Positions 6,657 to 15,082 of a DNA stretch of 16,388 bases are shown here, in pieces. The stretch spans positions 11,335-27,722 of the forward strand of contig PAOF01000011.1 in NCBI GenBank assembly GCA_002707905.1. The letters run 5' to 3'. The position numbers and the translations under genes were made by a program. This DNA is from Fidelibacterota bacterium (GTDB lineage Bacteria; Fidelibacterota; Marinisomatia; Marinisomatales; S15-B10). The first letter of the stretch is position 1, and the number at the start of each line of letters is the position of its first letter. The notes beneath the pieces are model-generated. The model ran no database searches and had not been told where the DNA came from. It worked only from the letters and a program-made list of their open reading frames with translations.

Positions 6657-9128
6657 ATGAAAGAAAACTTTTCTCAAACAGTTCAAAAAATCATGAAAAA
6701 TGCCAAGGAAGAAGCAATTCAACTTGGTCATAGTTATGTTGGATCCGAACATCTTCTCTTAGGAATTTTAAAAGAATCAAATTGCACAGCAAAAGAAATC
6801 ATAGAAGAATTAGTTTCTGATGTTGAGGAAATGCGAATTATGATTCAAGAAATGTTGAAAACTTCAACTTCAGGAACTCTAACTTTGGGTCATTTACCTC
6901 TTACAAGAAGAGCTGAAAGGATATTAAGAAATACATTTTCTGAGGCATCGATTTTAGATCAAAAAACTGCAGATGATGAACATTTGCTTTTGGCAATTTT
7001 GAAAGAAAAAGAAGGTATAGCAATAGAGGTGTTGAATGCTTTCGAAATTAATTATTCAACAGTTTTTGACTTTATAAAGAAAAATAAAAATTTGTCATCT
7101 TCAAATATTAAATCAAAAAAAATACAAAACAATCAACAAACTAAAACTCCAGCTTTAGATCATTTTAGTAGAGATATAACTCAACTTGCAAGAATGAAGA
7201 AACTTGATCCAGTAATTGGTAGAAAAAATGAGGTAGAAAGGTTAGCTCAAATACTTTGCAGAAGAAAAAAAAATAACCCTGTTTTAATTGGAGAACCTGG
7301 TGTAGGCAAAACTGCTATTGTTGAGGGTTTAGCACAAAAAATTATCAATTTTGATGTACCAAGGTTTTTGTATGGAAAAAGAATCCTTGATTTAGATTTA
7401 GCAGGTGTTGTTTCTGGAACAAAATATAGAGGTCAATTTGAGGAAAGAGTAAAAGCTATAATGAATGAGATAGAGTCTTCAAATGATATTATACTTTTTA
7501 TTGATGAATTACACACGATTATTGGAGCTGGAAGTGCTTCGGGCTCTTTAGATGCATCTAATATGTTTAAGCCTGCTTTGTCTAGAGGAGAAATACATTG
7601 TATTGGTGCAACTACTTTAGATGAATATAGAAAATATATTGAAAGAGATGGAGCTTTGGATAGAAGATTTCAAAAAGTCAATATTTTGCCACCCACAAAA
7701 GAAGAATCAATTAAAATACTTAATGGATTAAAAATAAATTATGAAAAACATCATAATGTAAAATTTGATTCAAATGCAATTAAAGCTTGTGTTGAACTAA
7801 GTGAAAGATATATTTCAGATAAATTTTTACCAGATAAAGCTATTGACTTGATGGATGAAGCTGGTTCAAAATTTCATATCCAAAATTTAAAGGTTCCTGA
7901 TTCAGTAATTGATTTAGAATTAAAAATAGAGGAAATTCGTTCAGAAAAAGATAAAGTAATTAATTCTCAACAATTTGAGAAAGCAGCTAGTTTAAGAGAT
8001 AAAGAAAAATTGTTTATAAATAAATTAAATCAAGAGAAAAAAAATTGGTCTGAGAATGAAAAAAAGAATATCTCAGTTGTATCAAAAAATGATATTGAAG
8101 CTATTGTTTCTTTAATTACTGGGATTCCAATTACAGATATAGCTGAAGAGGAATCAAAAAAGCTTATTAAAATGAACGAAACCATGAAGGAATATATTAT
8201 TGGCCAGGATTTAGCTATTGATAAATTAACCCAATCCATACAATTATCTCGAACTGGATTAAAAGATCCTAATAAACCTATTGGTATTTTTCTTTTGTTA
8301 GGACCTACAGGTGTTGGTAAAACTGAAACTGCAAAAATATTATCAAAGCAATTATTCACTCATAATAATTCGATGGTAAAAATAGATATGTCAGAATATA
8401 TGGAACGATTTGCTGTTTCAAGACTAATTGGTGCACCTCCGGGATATATAGGTTTTGAGGATGGTGGAGAACTTACTGAACTTATAAGAAGAAATCCATA
8501 TTCATTAGTTCTTTTTGATGAAATTGAAAAAGCGCACCCAGATGTTTTTAATATTTTACTTCAACTTTTTGATGAAGGGTTTTTAACAGATAGCATGGGC
8601 CGAAAAGTTGATTTTAGAAATACGATAATTATTTTAACATCAAATATTGGGACTAGAGAATTTGGGAAATATAAAAACTATGGCTTTGACAAATCATTAG
8701 TTAATGATGATTTTAAATTAATAAAATCTGAAATACTTAATCAGGTTCAAAAAATTTTTAGTCCCGAGTTTGTTAATAGACTAGATGAATCTATTGTATA
8801 TAAGCCTCTTAATAAAAAAGATATTTTAAAAATTGTTTCTCTTCAATTAAATGATTTGTTTTCAAATATAAAAGCAAAAAAAATTAAACTTTTTATTTCA
8901 GTTGCTGTTAAAAACTTTCTTGTAAAAAATGGTTTTAGTGAAAAATATGGTGCAAGAAAAATTAGAAGAGTAATCAAATCATTTATTGAAACACCGATAT
9001 CTGAATTAATACTTAAGGGTCAATTAAAGTCAGGCGATTATTTAAGAGTTGATGTACAAAAAAATAAGATTATTTTCGATAAAAATAATCTTAAACTCAC
9101 TAAAAGAAAAAAACAAACAAAAAAATAA
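6657..9128 (+). CDS. clpC: ATP-dependent Clp protease ATP-binding subunit ClpC
   Basis: This 823-residue Hsp100 unfoldase recognises damaged or tagged proteins and threads them into the ClpP peptidase. It begins with a double Clp_N repeat domain (about 1-145, with [14 protein letters not shown]). AAA module D1 follows: Walker A GEPGVGKT 212-219, pore loop KYRG 256-259, Walker B Asp283-Glu284. A UVR motif at about 423-456 ([16 protein letters not shown]) marks ClpC rather than ClpA or ClpB. AAA module D2 has Walker A GPTGVGKT 549-556, pore loop GYIGF 596-600 and Walker B Asp621-Glu622. YGF at 675-677 sits where ClpC proteins carry the ClpP-docking tripeptide, so it probably works with ClpP, although no clpP is here. 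The adaptor genes mcsA/mcsB and the regulator ctsR, which adjoin clpC in Firmicutes, are also absent. No strong SD precedes ATG 6657; the N-terminus aligns naturally with the family. Confidence 0.95.
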   Translation: MKENFSQTVQKIMKNAKEEAIQLGHSYVGSEHLLLGILKESNCTAKEIIEELVSDVEEMRIMIQEMLKTSTSGTLTLGHLPLTRRAERILRNTFSEASILDQKTADDEHLLLAILKEKEGIAIEVLNAFEINYSTVFDFIKKNKNLSSSNIKSKKIQNNQQTKTPALDHFSRDITQLARMKKLDPVIGRKNEVERLAQILCRRKKNNPVLIGEPGVGKTAIVEGLAQKIINFDVPRFLYGKRILDLDLAGVVSGTKYRGQFEERVKAIMNEIESSNDIILFIDELHTIIGAGSASGSLDASNMFKPALSRGEIHCIGATTLDEYRKYIERDGALDRRFQKVNILPPTKEESIKILNGLKINYEKHHNVKFDSNAIKACVELSERYISDKFLPDKAIDLMDEAGSKFHIQNLKVPDSVIDLELKIEEIRSEKDKVINSQQFEKAASLRDKEKLFINKLNQEKKNWSENEKKNISVVSKNDIEAIVSLITGIPITDIAEEESKKLIKMNETMKEYIIGQDLAIDKLTQSIQLSRTGLKDPNKPIGIFLLLGPTGVGKTETAKILSKQLFTHNNSMVKIDMSEYMERFAVSRLIGAPPGYIGFEDGGELTELIRRNPYSLVLFDEIEKAHPDVFNILLQLFDEGFLTDSMGRKVDFRNTIIILTSNIGTREFGKYKNYGFDKSLVNDDFKLIKSEILNQVQKIFSPEFVNRLDESIVYKPLNKKDILKIVSLQLNDLFSNIKAKKIKLFISVAVKNFLVKNGFSEKYGARKIRRVIKSFIETPISELILKGQLKSGDYLRVDVQKNKIIFDKNNLKLTKRKKQTKK

Positions 9129-9132
9129 TTAA

Positions 9133-9155
9133 TATAATGACAAATTGTCATTATA
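9133..9155. repeat. 23-base perfect palindrome after clpC (possible operator or hairpin)
   Basis: TATAATGACAA and TTGTCATTATA are exact reverse complements around a single central A, giving 11-base arms that begin four bases after the clpC stop. In RNA it could form a stem of about eight or nine pairs with a small loop. There is no T-run after it, so a Rho-independent terminator is not the obvious reading. The TTGTCA in its right arm could serve as a -35 element, which would make the palindrome a plausible operator. It does not match CIRCE, CtsR or HAIR sites that I know. The function is inferred, not shown. Confidence 0.5.
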
Positions 9156-9178
9156 AATTCCTTCTTATTATCAAATAA

Positions 9179-9219
9179 ACATGTCATAATTTATATATTT
9201 CTCTAATGGCATGTTTTTT
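9179..9219 (+). terminator. terminator-like hairpin with T-tract between clpC and dnaK
   Basis: ACATGTCAT (9179-9187) can pair with ATGGCATGT (9206-9214) over nine base pairs, including one G-U, around an 18-base AT-rich loop; six Ts follow at 9214-9219. This resembles an intrinsic terminator ending the upstream lol-clpC transcript. The loop is longer than usual and the stem is only moderately GC-rich. Only 35 bases separate the T-tract from the dnaK ATG, so it may instead sit inside the dnaK leader as a regulatory hairpin. Confidence 0.5.
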
Positions 9220-9242
9220 GCACATTATAAGATGAAATTAAT

Positions 9243-9247
9243 AGGAG
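9243..9247 (+). promoter_or_regulatory. ribosome binding site of dnaK (AGGAG)
   Basis: AGGAG seven bases before ATG 9255 is the strongest canonical SD in the window, in keeping with high expression of the chaperone. Confidence 0.7.
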
Positions 9248-9254
9248 TTTTAAA

Positions 9255-11177
9255 ATGTCAAAAATTATTGGAATTGATCTTGGTACTACAAATTCATGTG
9301 TTTCTGTAATGGAAAGCGGAGAACCAAAAGTTATTACTAATCCTGAAGGTGGGCGCACGACTCCCTCAATTGTTGCCTTTTCTAAAGAAGGTGAAAGAAT
9401 GGTTGGTCAGCCCGCAAAAAGACAAGCTGTAACAAATCCAAATAATACCATCTATTCTATTAAAAGATTTATGGGTAGAGAATTTAGCGAAGTAAATAAT
9501 GAAATTTCTGAAGTCCCTTATGAAGTTAAGAAGGGAAAATCTGGTGCTGTGGAAGTTAAAATTAATGATAAAAATTACCTTCCTCCTGAGATAAGTGCAA
9601 TGGTATTACAAAAATTAAGGCAAACAGCTGAAGAATATCTTGGAAATAAAGTAACTGAAGCCGTGATTACTGTTCCCGCATATTTTAACGATGCACAAAG
9701 GCAAGCTACAAAGGATGCAGGTAAAATTGCAGGGTTAGAAGTTAAAAGAATTATAAATGAGCCCACTGCTGCAGCATTAGCTTATGGTCTTGACAAGAAA
9801 AAAGACCAAAAAGTTGCTGTTTTTGATCTTGGTGGAGGAACATTTGATATTTCAATTCTTGATATTATGGATATCGATGGTGAAAAATCTATTGAAGTTA
9901 ATGCTTCGAATGGTGATGGACATCTTGGAGGAGATGACTTTGATCAAAAAATAATTGAATGGATGGCATCAGAATTCAAAAAAACTGATGGAATCGATTT
10001 AAAAGAAGACCCTATGGCATTACAAAGACTAAAAGAAGCAGGTGAATCTGCTAAAAGGGAATTATCATCATCAAAAAAAACAGAGATTAATCTCCCTTTT
10101 ATTACTGCTGACTCAACTGGTCCTAAACATTTAAACCTAACTTTATCAAGGGCAAAATTTGAGGATTTGGTTGCTGACTTGGTTGATAGAACAAAAAAAC
10201 CATGTTTAGATGCATTGAAGGATTCAGGTTTGAATCCAAGTGAAATTGATGAAGTTATCCTCGTGGGTGGTTCAAGTAGAATTCCAAAAGTTCAAGAAGT
10301 AGTTAAAGATATTTTTGGGAAAGAACCCAACAAAGGAGTAAATCCTGATGAGGTCGTAGCAATGGGTGCTGGTATTCAAGGTGGAATACTTGGAGGAGAT
10401 GTTGAAGATGTTTTATTACTTGATGTTACACCATTATCATTAGGAATTGAAACTTTAGGTAATGTATTTACTAAACTTATTGAAAGAAATACAACTATAC
10501 CATCTAAGAAAAGTCAAATTTTCTCTACAGCTGCTGACAACCAACCATCTGTTGAAATACATGTTTTACAAGGTGAAAGGGAACTTGCTGCATATAATAA
10601 AACAATTGGAAGGTTTCATTTGGATGGATTACCATCAGCACCTAGAGGTGTTCCTCAAATAGAAGTTATATTTGATATTGATGCAAATGGTATTCTAAAT
10701 GTTAGCGCAAAAGATAAAGCAACAAATAAAGAACAAAGTATCAGAATTGAGGGCTCAGGAGGTTTAAGTTCTGAGGAAGTAGATAAAATGGTTGATGATG
10801 CTAAAAAGCATGAAAGTGAAGATAAACAAAAAAGAGAAGAGGTAGATGTAAAGAATCAGGCTGATCAATTAATTTATCAAACTGAAAAAAACGTTAAAGA
10901 GTTTAATGAAAAATTATCAGAGGAAGACAAGAAAAAGATTGAATCTAGTTTAACAAAGCTTAAAGATGTATCAACTAGCACCAATTTAGATGATATTAAA
11001 TCTGCAACAGATGAATTAAATGCAACGTGGAATGAAATATCAAGCAAGATGTATCAAGAAGCAAAAACTTCAGAAACCCAAACTAGTTCAAATAATCAAA
11101 GTAATTCAGAACAATCAACCAAATCAAATGAACAAGAAATTGAGGATGCAGATTTTGAAGTTGTTGATGAAAAATAA
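9255..11177 (+). CDS. dnaK: molecular chaperone DnaK (Hsp70)
   Basis: This 640-residue cytoplasmic Hsp70 binds exposed hydrophobic peptides in an ATP-controlled cycle with DnaJ and GrpE. The nucleotide-binding domain spans about residues 1-383, with phosphate loop 1 [12 protein letters not shown] near the N-terminus. The catalytic Lys70 has the same number as in E. coli, and the second phosphate loop [10 protein letters not shown] contains Thr196. The hydrophobic linker DVLLLDVTP is at 385-393. The substrate-binding beta domain and helical lid follow. The C-terminus is a Ser/Asn/Gln-rich tail ending [10 protein letters not shown], a normal length and form for bacterial DnaK. Codons are slightly richer in G and C than in the neighbours, as is common for a highly expressed gene. 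grpE and dnaJ do not adjoin it. Upstream lie a palindrome and a hairpin with T-tract that could control it; a CIRCE element was not seen. Confidence 0.98.
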   Translation: MSKIIGIDLGTTNSCVSVMESGEPKVITNPEGGRTTPSIVAFSKEGERMVGQPAKRQAVTNPNNTIYSIKRFMGREFSEVNNEISEVPYEVKKGKSGAVEVKINDKNYLPPEISAMVLQKLRQTAEEYLGNKVTEAVITVPAYFNDAQRQATKDAGKIAGLEVKRIINEPTAAALAYGLDKKKDQKVAVFDLGGGTFDISILDIMDIDGEKSIEVNASNGDGHLGGDDFDQKIIEWMASEFKKTDGIDLKEDPMALQRLKEAGESAKRELSSSKKTEINLPFITADSTGPKHLNLTLSRAKFEDLVADLVDRTKKPCLDALKDSGLNPSEIDEVILVGGSSRIPKVQEVVKDIFGKEPNKGVNPDEVVAMGAGIQGGILGGDVEDVLLLDVTPLSLGIETLGNVFTKLIERNTTIPSKKSQIFSTAADNQPSVEIHVLQGERELAAYNKTIGRFHLDGLPSAPRGVPQIEVIFDIDANGILNVSAKDKATNKEQSIRIEGSGGLSSEEVDKMVDDAKKHESEDKQKREEVDVKNQADQLIYQTEKNVKEFNEKLSEEDKKKIESSLTKLKDVSTSTNLDDIKSATDELNATWNEISSKMYQEAKTSETQTSSNNQSNSEQSTKSNEQEIEDADFEVVDEK

Positions 11178-11229
11178 TTTTTAAAAATCTTTTTTTTGTA
11201 TTTATACATTAAAAGTTAAATTAAACTAA

Positions 11230-14200
11230 GTGTATAAAATTATGAAAAGAAGAAACAAAGCTATATTTATACTGTTAATTATTCTGGCTTTACTATTTGG
11301 AAGCATTACTTATATTATTACTTCTCCAAAAAAATGGTCAAACGAAATAGTTAATTATATAAATAATTCATTAATTAGGGACAGCTCTTGGAACTTGTCA
11401 TTAGGAAATATCGATGGTTCTCTTTTCACTGATTTTGAATTAAGAGATATATATTTAAGAAATAAAGATGGTACTATGTCTTTGTTTACAGAGTCAGTTA
11501 AATTAAATATAGATTTTTCTTCAATTTTTACAGGTAGTTGGGGTTTATCAAATTTAACGCTAAATAATATTTTAATATCAATTGATTCAAATAATGAAAA
11601 AGAATTCAAGGATATTAAACTTATTGAAAGACTTGCAAAAAGAGAATTAAAAAGCAAAAAAATTTCAATAAATAATTCTTCTTTAATATTAAAAAGTAAT
11701 AATTCTGAAAATATTTATAAGTTTGAAGCTGATGGTAGACTAATTTCTCAAAACAATGTTTTATCTTTTGAAATAATTAATTTTTTTGTAAAAGATTATT
11801 TTACTGATAATATAATAAATATAGATCGTGGAAAAGTAAGATTAAGTTCTGATGATATTTCATTAAGAAATATTAAGGGTAAATTAAACCAATACACAAT
11901 TTCCTTGAATGGAGTTAGAAATTTTAATATAAATGAGAACTCTAATTTTTGGATTCAAATTGATGATTTTAAAATCAATAATTTTATTTCTAAAAGAATA
12001 ATGTCAGACTCTTTGGTGTTCGTTGATATTAATTTAGACATAATAAAAGATCAATATAAAATTAATGGATCAATAAATGATAAATCAACTAATAGAAAGA
12101 TGGTATTATTTAATTCGAAAATTATTAATGAATTAAACGGTGTTAATTTTGAAAACATTTTATTTGAAATTGAAAATTCGAAAATACAAGGTAATGCTTT
12201 TCTTTTTTTGAATAAAAAATTTAACTCAAAATTAAATTTAGAAAACTTTGATTTAAATTTATTTCAACTTTCATCACAGGATTCTAAAATTGACGGAATA
12301 TTAGATTTAAATATTGTATTCAATGATTTTTATCAAGTTAAAAATGTTGAATCAAAAATTTCTATTCAAAATAATCGTTTCGGTTCAAATGATTTTTTTT
12401 CTGTATTTGGTAAAATATATTATGAAAAATCTAAAATATTATTAAAGGATTCTTTTGTTTTTAACCTTGGTCAAGGATCATTTAGTTTAGTTGGTGATTA
12501 TAACATTGGAAAAGAACATTTAAATTTAGAAATGAAATTAAACAATCCAGAATTAGAAAGTTTTTCACATTTATTTAACATTTCTTTTCTTCCAAAAAGT
12601 AAAATTAATGGAACAATTTATTTATCTGGGTTAATTGATAATCCATCGTTAAGGGGTAATCTTAATTTTAATAATATAAAATCTAATAATTATAGTTTAG
12701 ATAATTTATCTTCGACTTTTTCTTTTAATTCAGTCAATAATTCAAAAGATGGGTCCTTATTTTTAAATGGAAAAAATATTGAATTTGAAGATATAAATTA
12801 TGATAATTTAGAAATGAACTTCTATTTTTTAGAAGATACCATTTACATTGCAAAGGCAAATTTATCAAAAGATAACGAGAATACTATTTTTTCTGGTGAA
12901 ATAATAAATTTTGAAAATATTAATATAGATCAATTTAGATCAAATATTAATGGTGAAAAGATTCATATTGTTGAACCACTTAAAATATCATATTACAATA
13001 ATAAATTTCAATTAGAACCATCAAAGTTTATTATAAACAATGGTAATATAGAAGTTTCTGCAAACTTTAACTTTAATAAAATATTTAAAGGTAATTTAAA
13101 TGTTAAGAATTTTGAAATAAATGTTATTAATTCTTTTTTAAAAGATAAAATACCTTTATCAGGTATTTTAAATGGAACATTATTAGGAAACACAATTGAT
13201 AATAAAATAAATATTGAAGGCAAAATTGATATTTCAAATGGTAAGTACGAAAATTTTCTTTTTGAAGATTTGTTTACAGATTTTTCTTTGGATGATGATG
13301 AGTTTTATCTAGAAAAATTTAAAATTTATTCGAATAAAGAACTCAAATTAGATATTTTTGGATATTACAACATGATTAATTCAAATAAAAATTCTGAAAT
13401 AGATTTTTCAGCATATTTTAATAAGTTTGATTTATCCTCATTATCTAATTTTTTACCTGAATGGTGGAATATTAATGGTGATATAACTGGAAGTTCAGTT
13501 TTAAGTGGAAAATTAAATGCTTCTAATTTAAAATTTTCATTGGATGTAAAAAATCCTACCTTTTCTATCTTAGAAGCAGAAGCAATTAATATTAATGGAA
13601 CATACAATAATAAAAGACTTTTCTTTGAGAATTTTGTTGGATATACAAAAACTGGTGAATACTATGCTGAGGGTTATATTCCAATTGATTTAGATATTAA
13701 ATCTGAGAAAAATACAACATTAGTATTAGATGACCCTATAGATTTAAAAATTCATGGAAATTCGAATTCATTTGAATTAGTAACTCCCTATTTCCCAGAT
13801 GTTGATTCTTTAATAGGTAATATAGATTTTGAGTTAATTTTAGATGGAACATTTACTAATCTAAATAGAAATGGTTTTATTGACATTAATGAGGGCAAAT
13901 TATATTATTCACATTTAGACTTACCTATAAGTGGAATTAATGGTTATGCATTGTTGAAAGATAATATGTTTATAATTGATAATTTTACTGCAACTTCAGT
14001 TATACCTGAAGATACTAACTGGGGAAAAGATTTAAGATATAATATTTCAAAAGTTTCTGGTGGAAGATTATTTAAAAATAAAAAAATAAATGAAATAAAA
14101 AATAATTTATCCTTAACAGGTACTATGGATATGACTTATTTTTTTAAACCCAATTTAGCATTTATTTTAAACGGCAAAGATATATATGTCAGATCACTTT

Positions 14201-15081
14201 TGGGAGAAATTGAAGCCACAGGAGATGTTAATATTGCAATTACAGGAAAAGATACAATAAACATATCAGGTGATATTGTTCCTTATGAGGCTGTATTGAG
14301 AATGGAGTTTTATGATGAAAATATTTCTAATCCATCAATATCAAATAATACACCAACGATTAATTATAAATTAAACATTCCTATAAATGATAAATTGTAT
14401 ATTCAAAATTCTCAAATTGATGCCGAAGTATCTGGCAATATGTCTATATTTAAAAATGGTGAAGAGTCATACAGGTATGCAGGTGAATTAGATGTTGTTG
14501 ATGGTAAATTTTATTATTATTCTGATGTTTTTAATGTTCAAGATGGAAATTTAATATTTGACCCTACTCAACTGAATCCAAAATTAAATATTAATGCATC
14601 AACTAATATATCTGGAGAACAAATATTAGTTAATTTATCAGGTTATTTAGATGACCCAGTTTTAATTCTTGAGCATTCAGATAATTTTTTTAGTCAAGAG
14701 GATCTTCTACAATTATTAACACTTCAAAAAACATTTAATGGTAGTGCAGATGAATTGGGAAAACAATCTGCTTTTATATTTGGGAAATTTTTAGAAAACG
14801 AAATTGAAAAAAATTTTTCAAGAAGCAATCCAATTTTTAATGAATTTGATATTGAGGGGTCTTCTGCTATCATAGACCCATCAAATAATTCTGAAGTAGC
14901 ACTTAAACTTGGAACTAGAGTAACATCTAATCTTTCTTTGAGTTATAAGAGAAGTTTTTCGCTTTTAAAAAACAATGAATTAGGTGTTGAATATAGGTTA
15001 AATAGGAATGTTTCTTTAGTAGCATCTTATGATGAAGACGGTCAAGTAAGATTGAAATATCGAAGAAAATATAAGTTTTAA
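11230..15081 (+). CDS. tamB: TamB-like translocation and assembly module protein (DUF490/AsmA-like)
   Basis: This very large protein has one N-terminal membrane anchor (about residues 10-31, AIFILLIILALLFGSITYII) and a long periplasmic body made of repeated short beta-strand segments, the pattern of TamB/AsmA-like bridge proteins. The C-terminal 300 or so residues look like the TamB (DUF490) domain: DGNLIFDPTQLNPKLNINAS, then a SQEDLLQLLTLQ segment, ending in strand-rich sequence whose last residue is Phe (YRRKYKF). TamB-type proteins span the periplasm from the inner membrane to an Omp85 partner and help outer-membrane protein assembly or phospholipid transport. The Omp85 gene follows one base after the stop. 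Length (1283) is close to E. coli TamB (1259). The start is uncertain: GTG 11230 keeps the frame longest, but ATG 11242 (MKRRNKAIF) gives a more typical N-terminus; neither has a clear SD. Composition is strongly Asn-, Ile-, Lys- and Phe-rich. Confidence 0.85.
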   Translation: MYKIMKRRNKAIFILLIILALLFGSITYIITSPKKWSNEIVNYINNSLIRDSSWNLSLGNIDGSLFTDFELRDIYLRNKDGTMSLFTESVKLNIDFSSIFTGSWGLSNLTLNNILISIDSNNEKEFKDIKLIERLAKRELKSKKISINNSSLILKSNNSENIYKFEADGRLISQNNVLSFEIINFFVKDYFTDNIINIDRGKVRLSSDDISLRNIKGKLNQYTISLNGVRNFNINENSNFWIQIDDFKINNFISKRIMSDSLVFVDINLDIIKDQYKINGSINDKSTNRKMVLFNSKIINELNGVNFENILFEIENSKIQGNAFLFLNKKFNSKLNLENFDLNLFQLSSQDSKIDGILDLNIVFNDFYQVKNVESKISIQNNRFGSNDFFSVFGKIYYEKSKILLKDSFVFNLGQGSFSLVGDYNIGKEHLNLEMKLNNPELESFSHLFNISFLPKSKINGTIYLSGLIDNPSLRGNLNFNNIKSNNYSLDNLSSTFSFNSVNNSKDGSLFLNGKNIEFEDINYDNLEMNFYFLEDTIYIAKANLSKDNENTIFSGEIINFENINIDQFRSNINGEKIHIVEPLKISYYNNKFQLEPSKFIINNGNIEVSANFNFNKIFKGNLNVKNFEINVINSFLKDKIPLSGILNGTLLGNTIDNKINIEGKIDISNGKYENFLFEDLFTDFSLDDDEFYLEKFKIYSNKELKLDIFGYYNMINSNKNSEIDFSAYFNKFDLSSLSNFLPEWWNINGDITGSSVLSGKLNASNLKFSLDVKNPTFSILEAEAININGTYNNKRLFFENFVGYTKTGEYYAEGYIPIDLDIKSEKNTTLVLDDPIDLKIHGNSNSFELVTPYFPDVDSLIGNIDFELILDGTFTNLNRNGFIDINEGKLYYSHLDLPISGINGYALLKDNMFIIDNFTATSVIPEDTNWGKDLRYNISKVSGGRLFKNKKINEIKNNLSLTGTMDMTYFFKPNLAFILNGKDIYVRSLLGEIEATGDVNIAITGKDTINISGDIVPYEAVLRMEFYDENISNPSISNNTPTINYKLNIPINDKLYIQNSQIDAEVSGNMSIFKNGEESYRYAGELDVVDGKFYYYSDVFNVQDGNLIFDPTQLNPKLNINASTNISGEQILVNLSGYLDDPVLILEHSDNFFSQEDLLQLLTLQKTFNGSADELGKQSAFIFGKFLENEIEKNFSRSNPIFNEFDIEGSSAIIDPSNNSEVALKLGTRVTSNLSLSYKRSFSLLKNNELGVEYRLNRNVSLVASYDEDGQVRLKYRRKYKF

Positions 15082-15082
15082 A

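Noticed and set aside
8030-8359. A 109-codon minus-strand frame opposite clpC
   Set aside because: It mirrors the conserved D2 Walker A region of ClpC; its hydrophobic look comes from complementing Lys/Glu-rich codons.
9129-9254. CIRCE (HrcA) operator or sigma-32-type promoter before dnaK
   Set aside because: No TTAGCACTC-N9-GAGTGCTAA match and no CTTGAA/CCCCAT pair at proper spacing; only GCACATT faintly resembles a sigma-32 -10.
10462-10662. A 66-codon + strand frame inside dnaK
   Set aside because: It lies wholly within the well-conserved dnaK coding frame, has no SD, and resembles no family.
11170-11197. Possible terminator after dnaK: AAAAA-TAA-TTTTT next to AAAAA, then eight Ts (11190-11197)
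   Set aside because: The only stems are five A-T pairs with no G-C, too weak to call in such AT-rich DNA, although the T8 run is real.
11197-11208. TGTATTTATACA inverted repeat before tamB
   Set aside because: Five-base A/T-rich arms are expected by chance here; no -35/-10 pair could be fitted with confidence.
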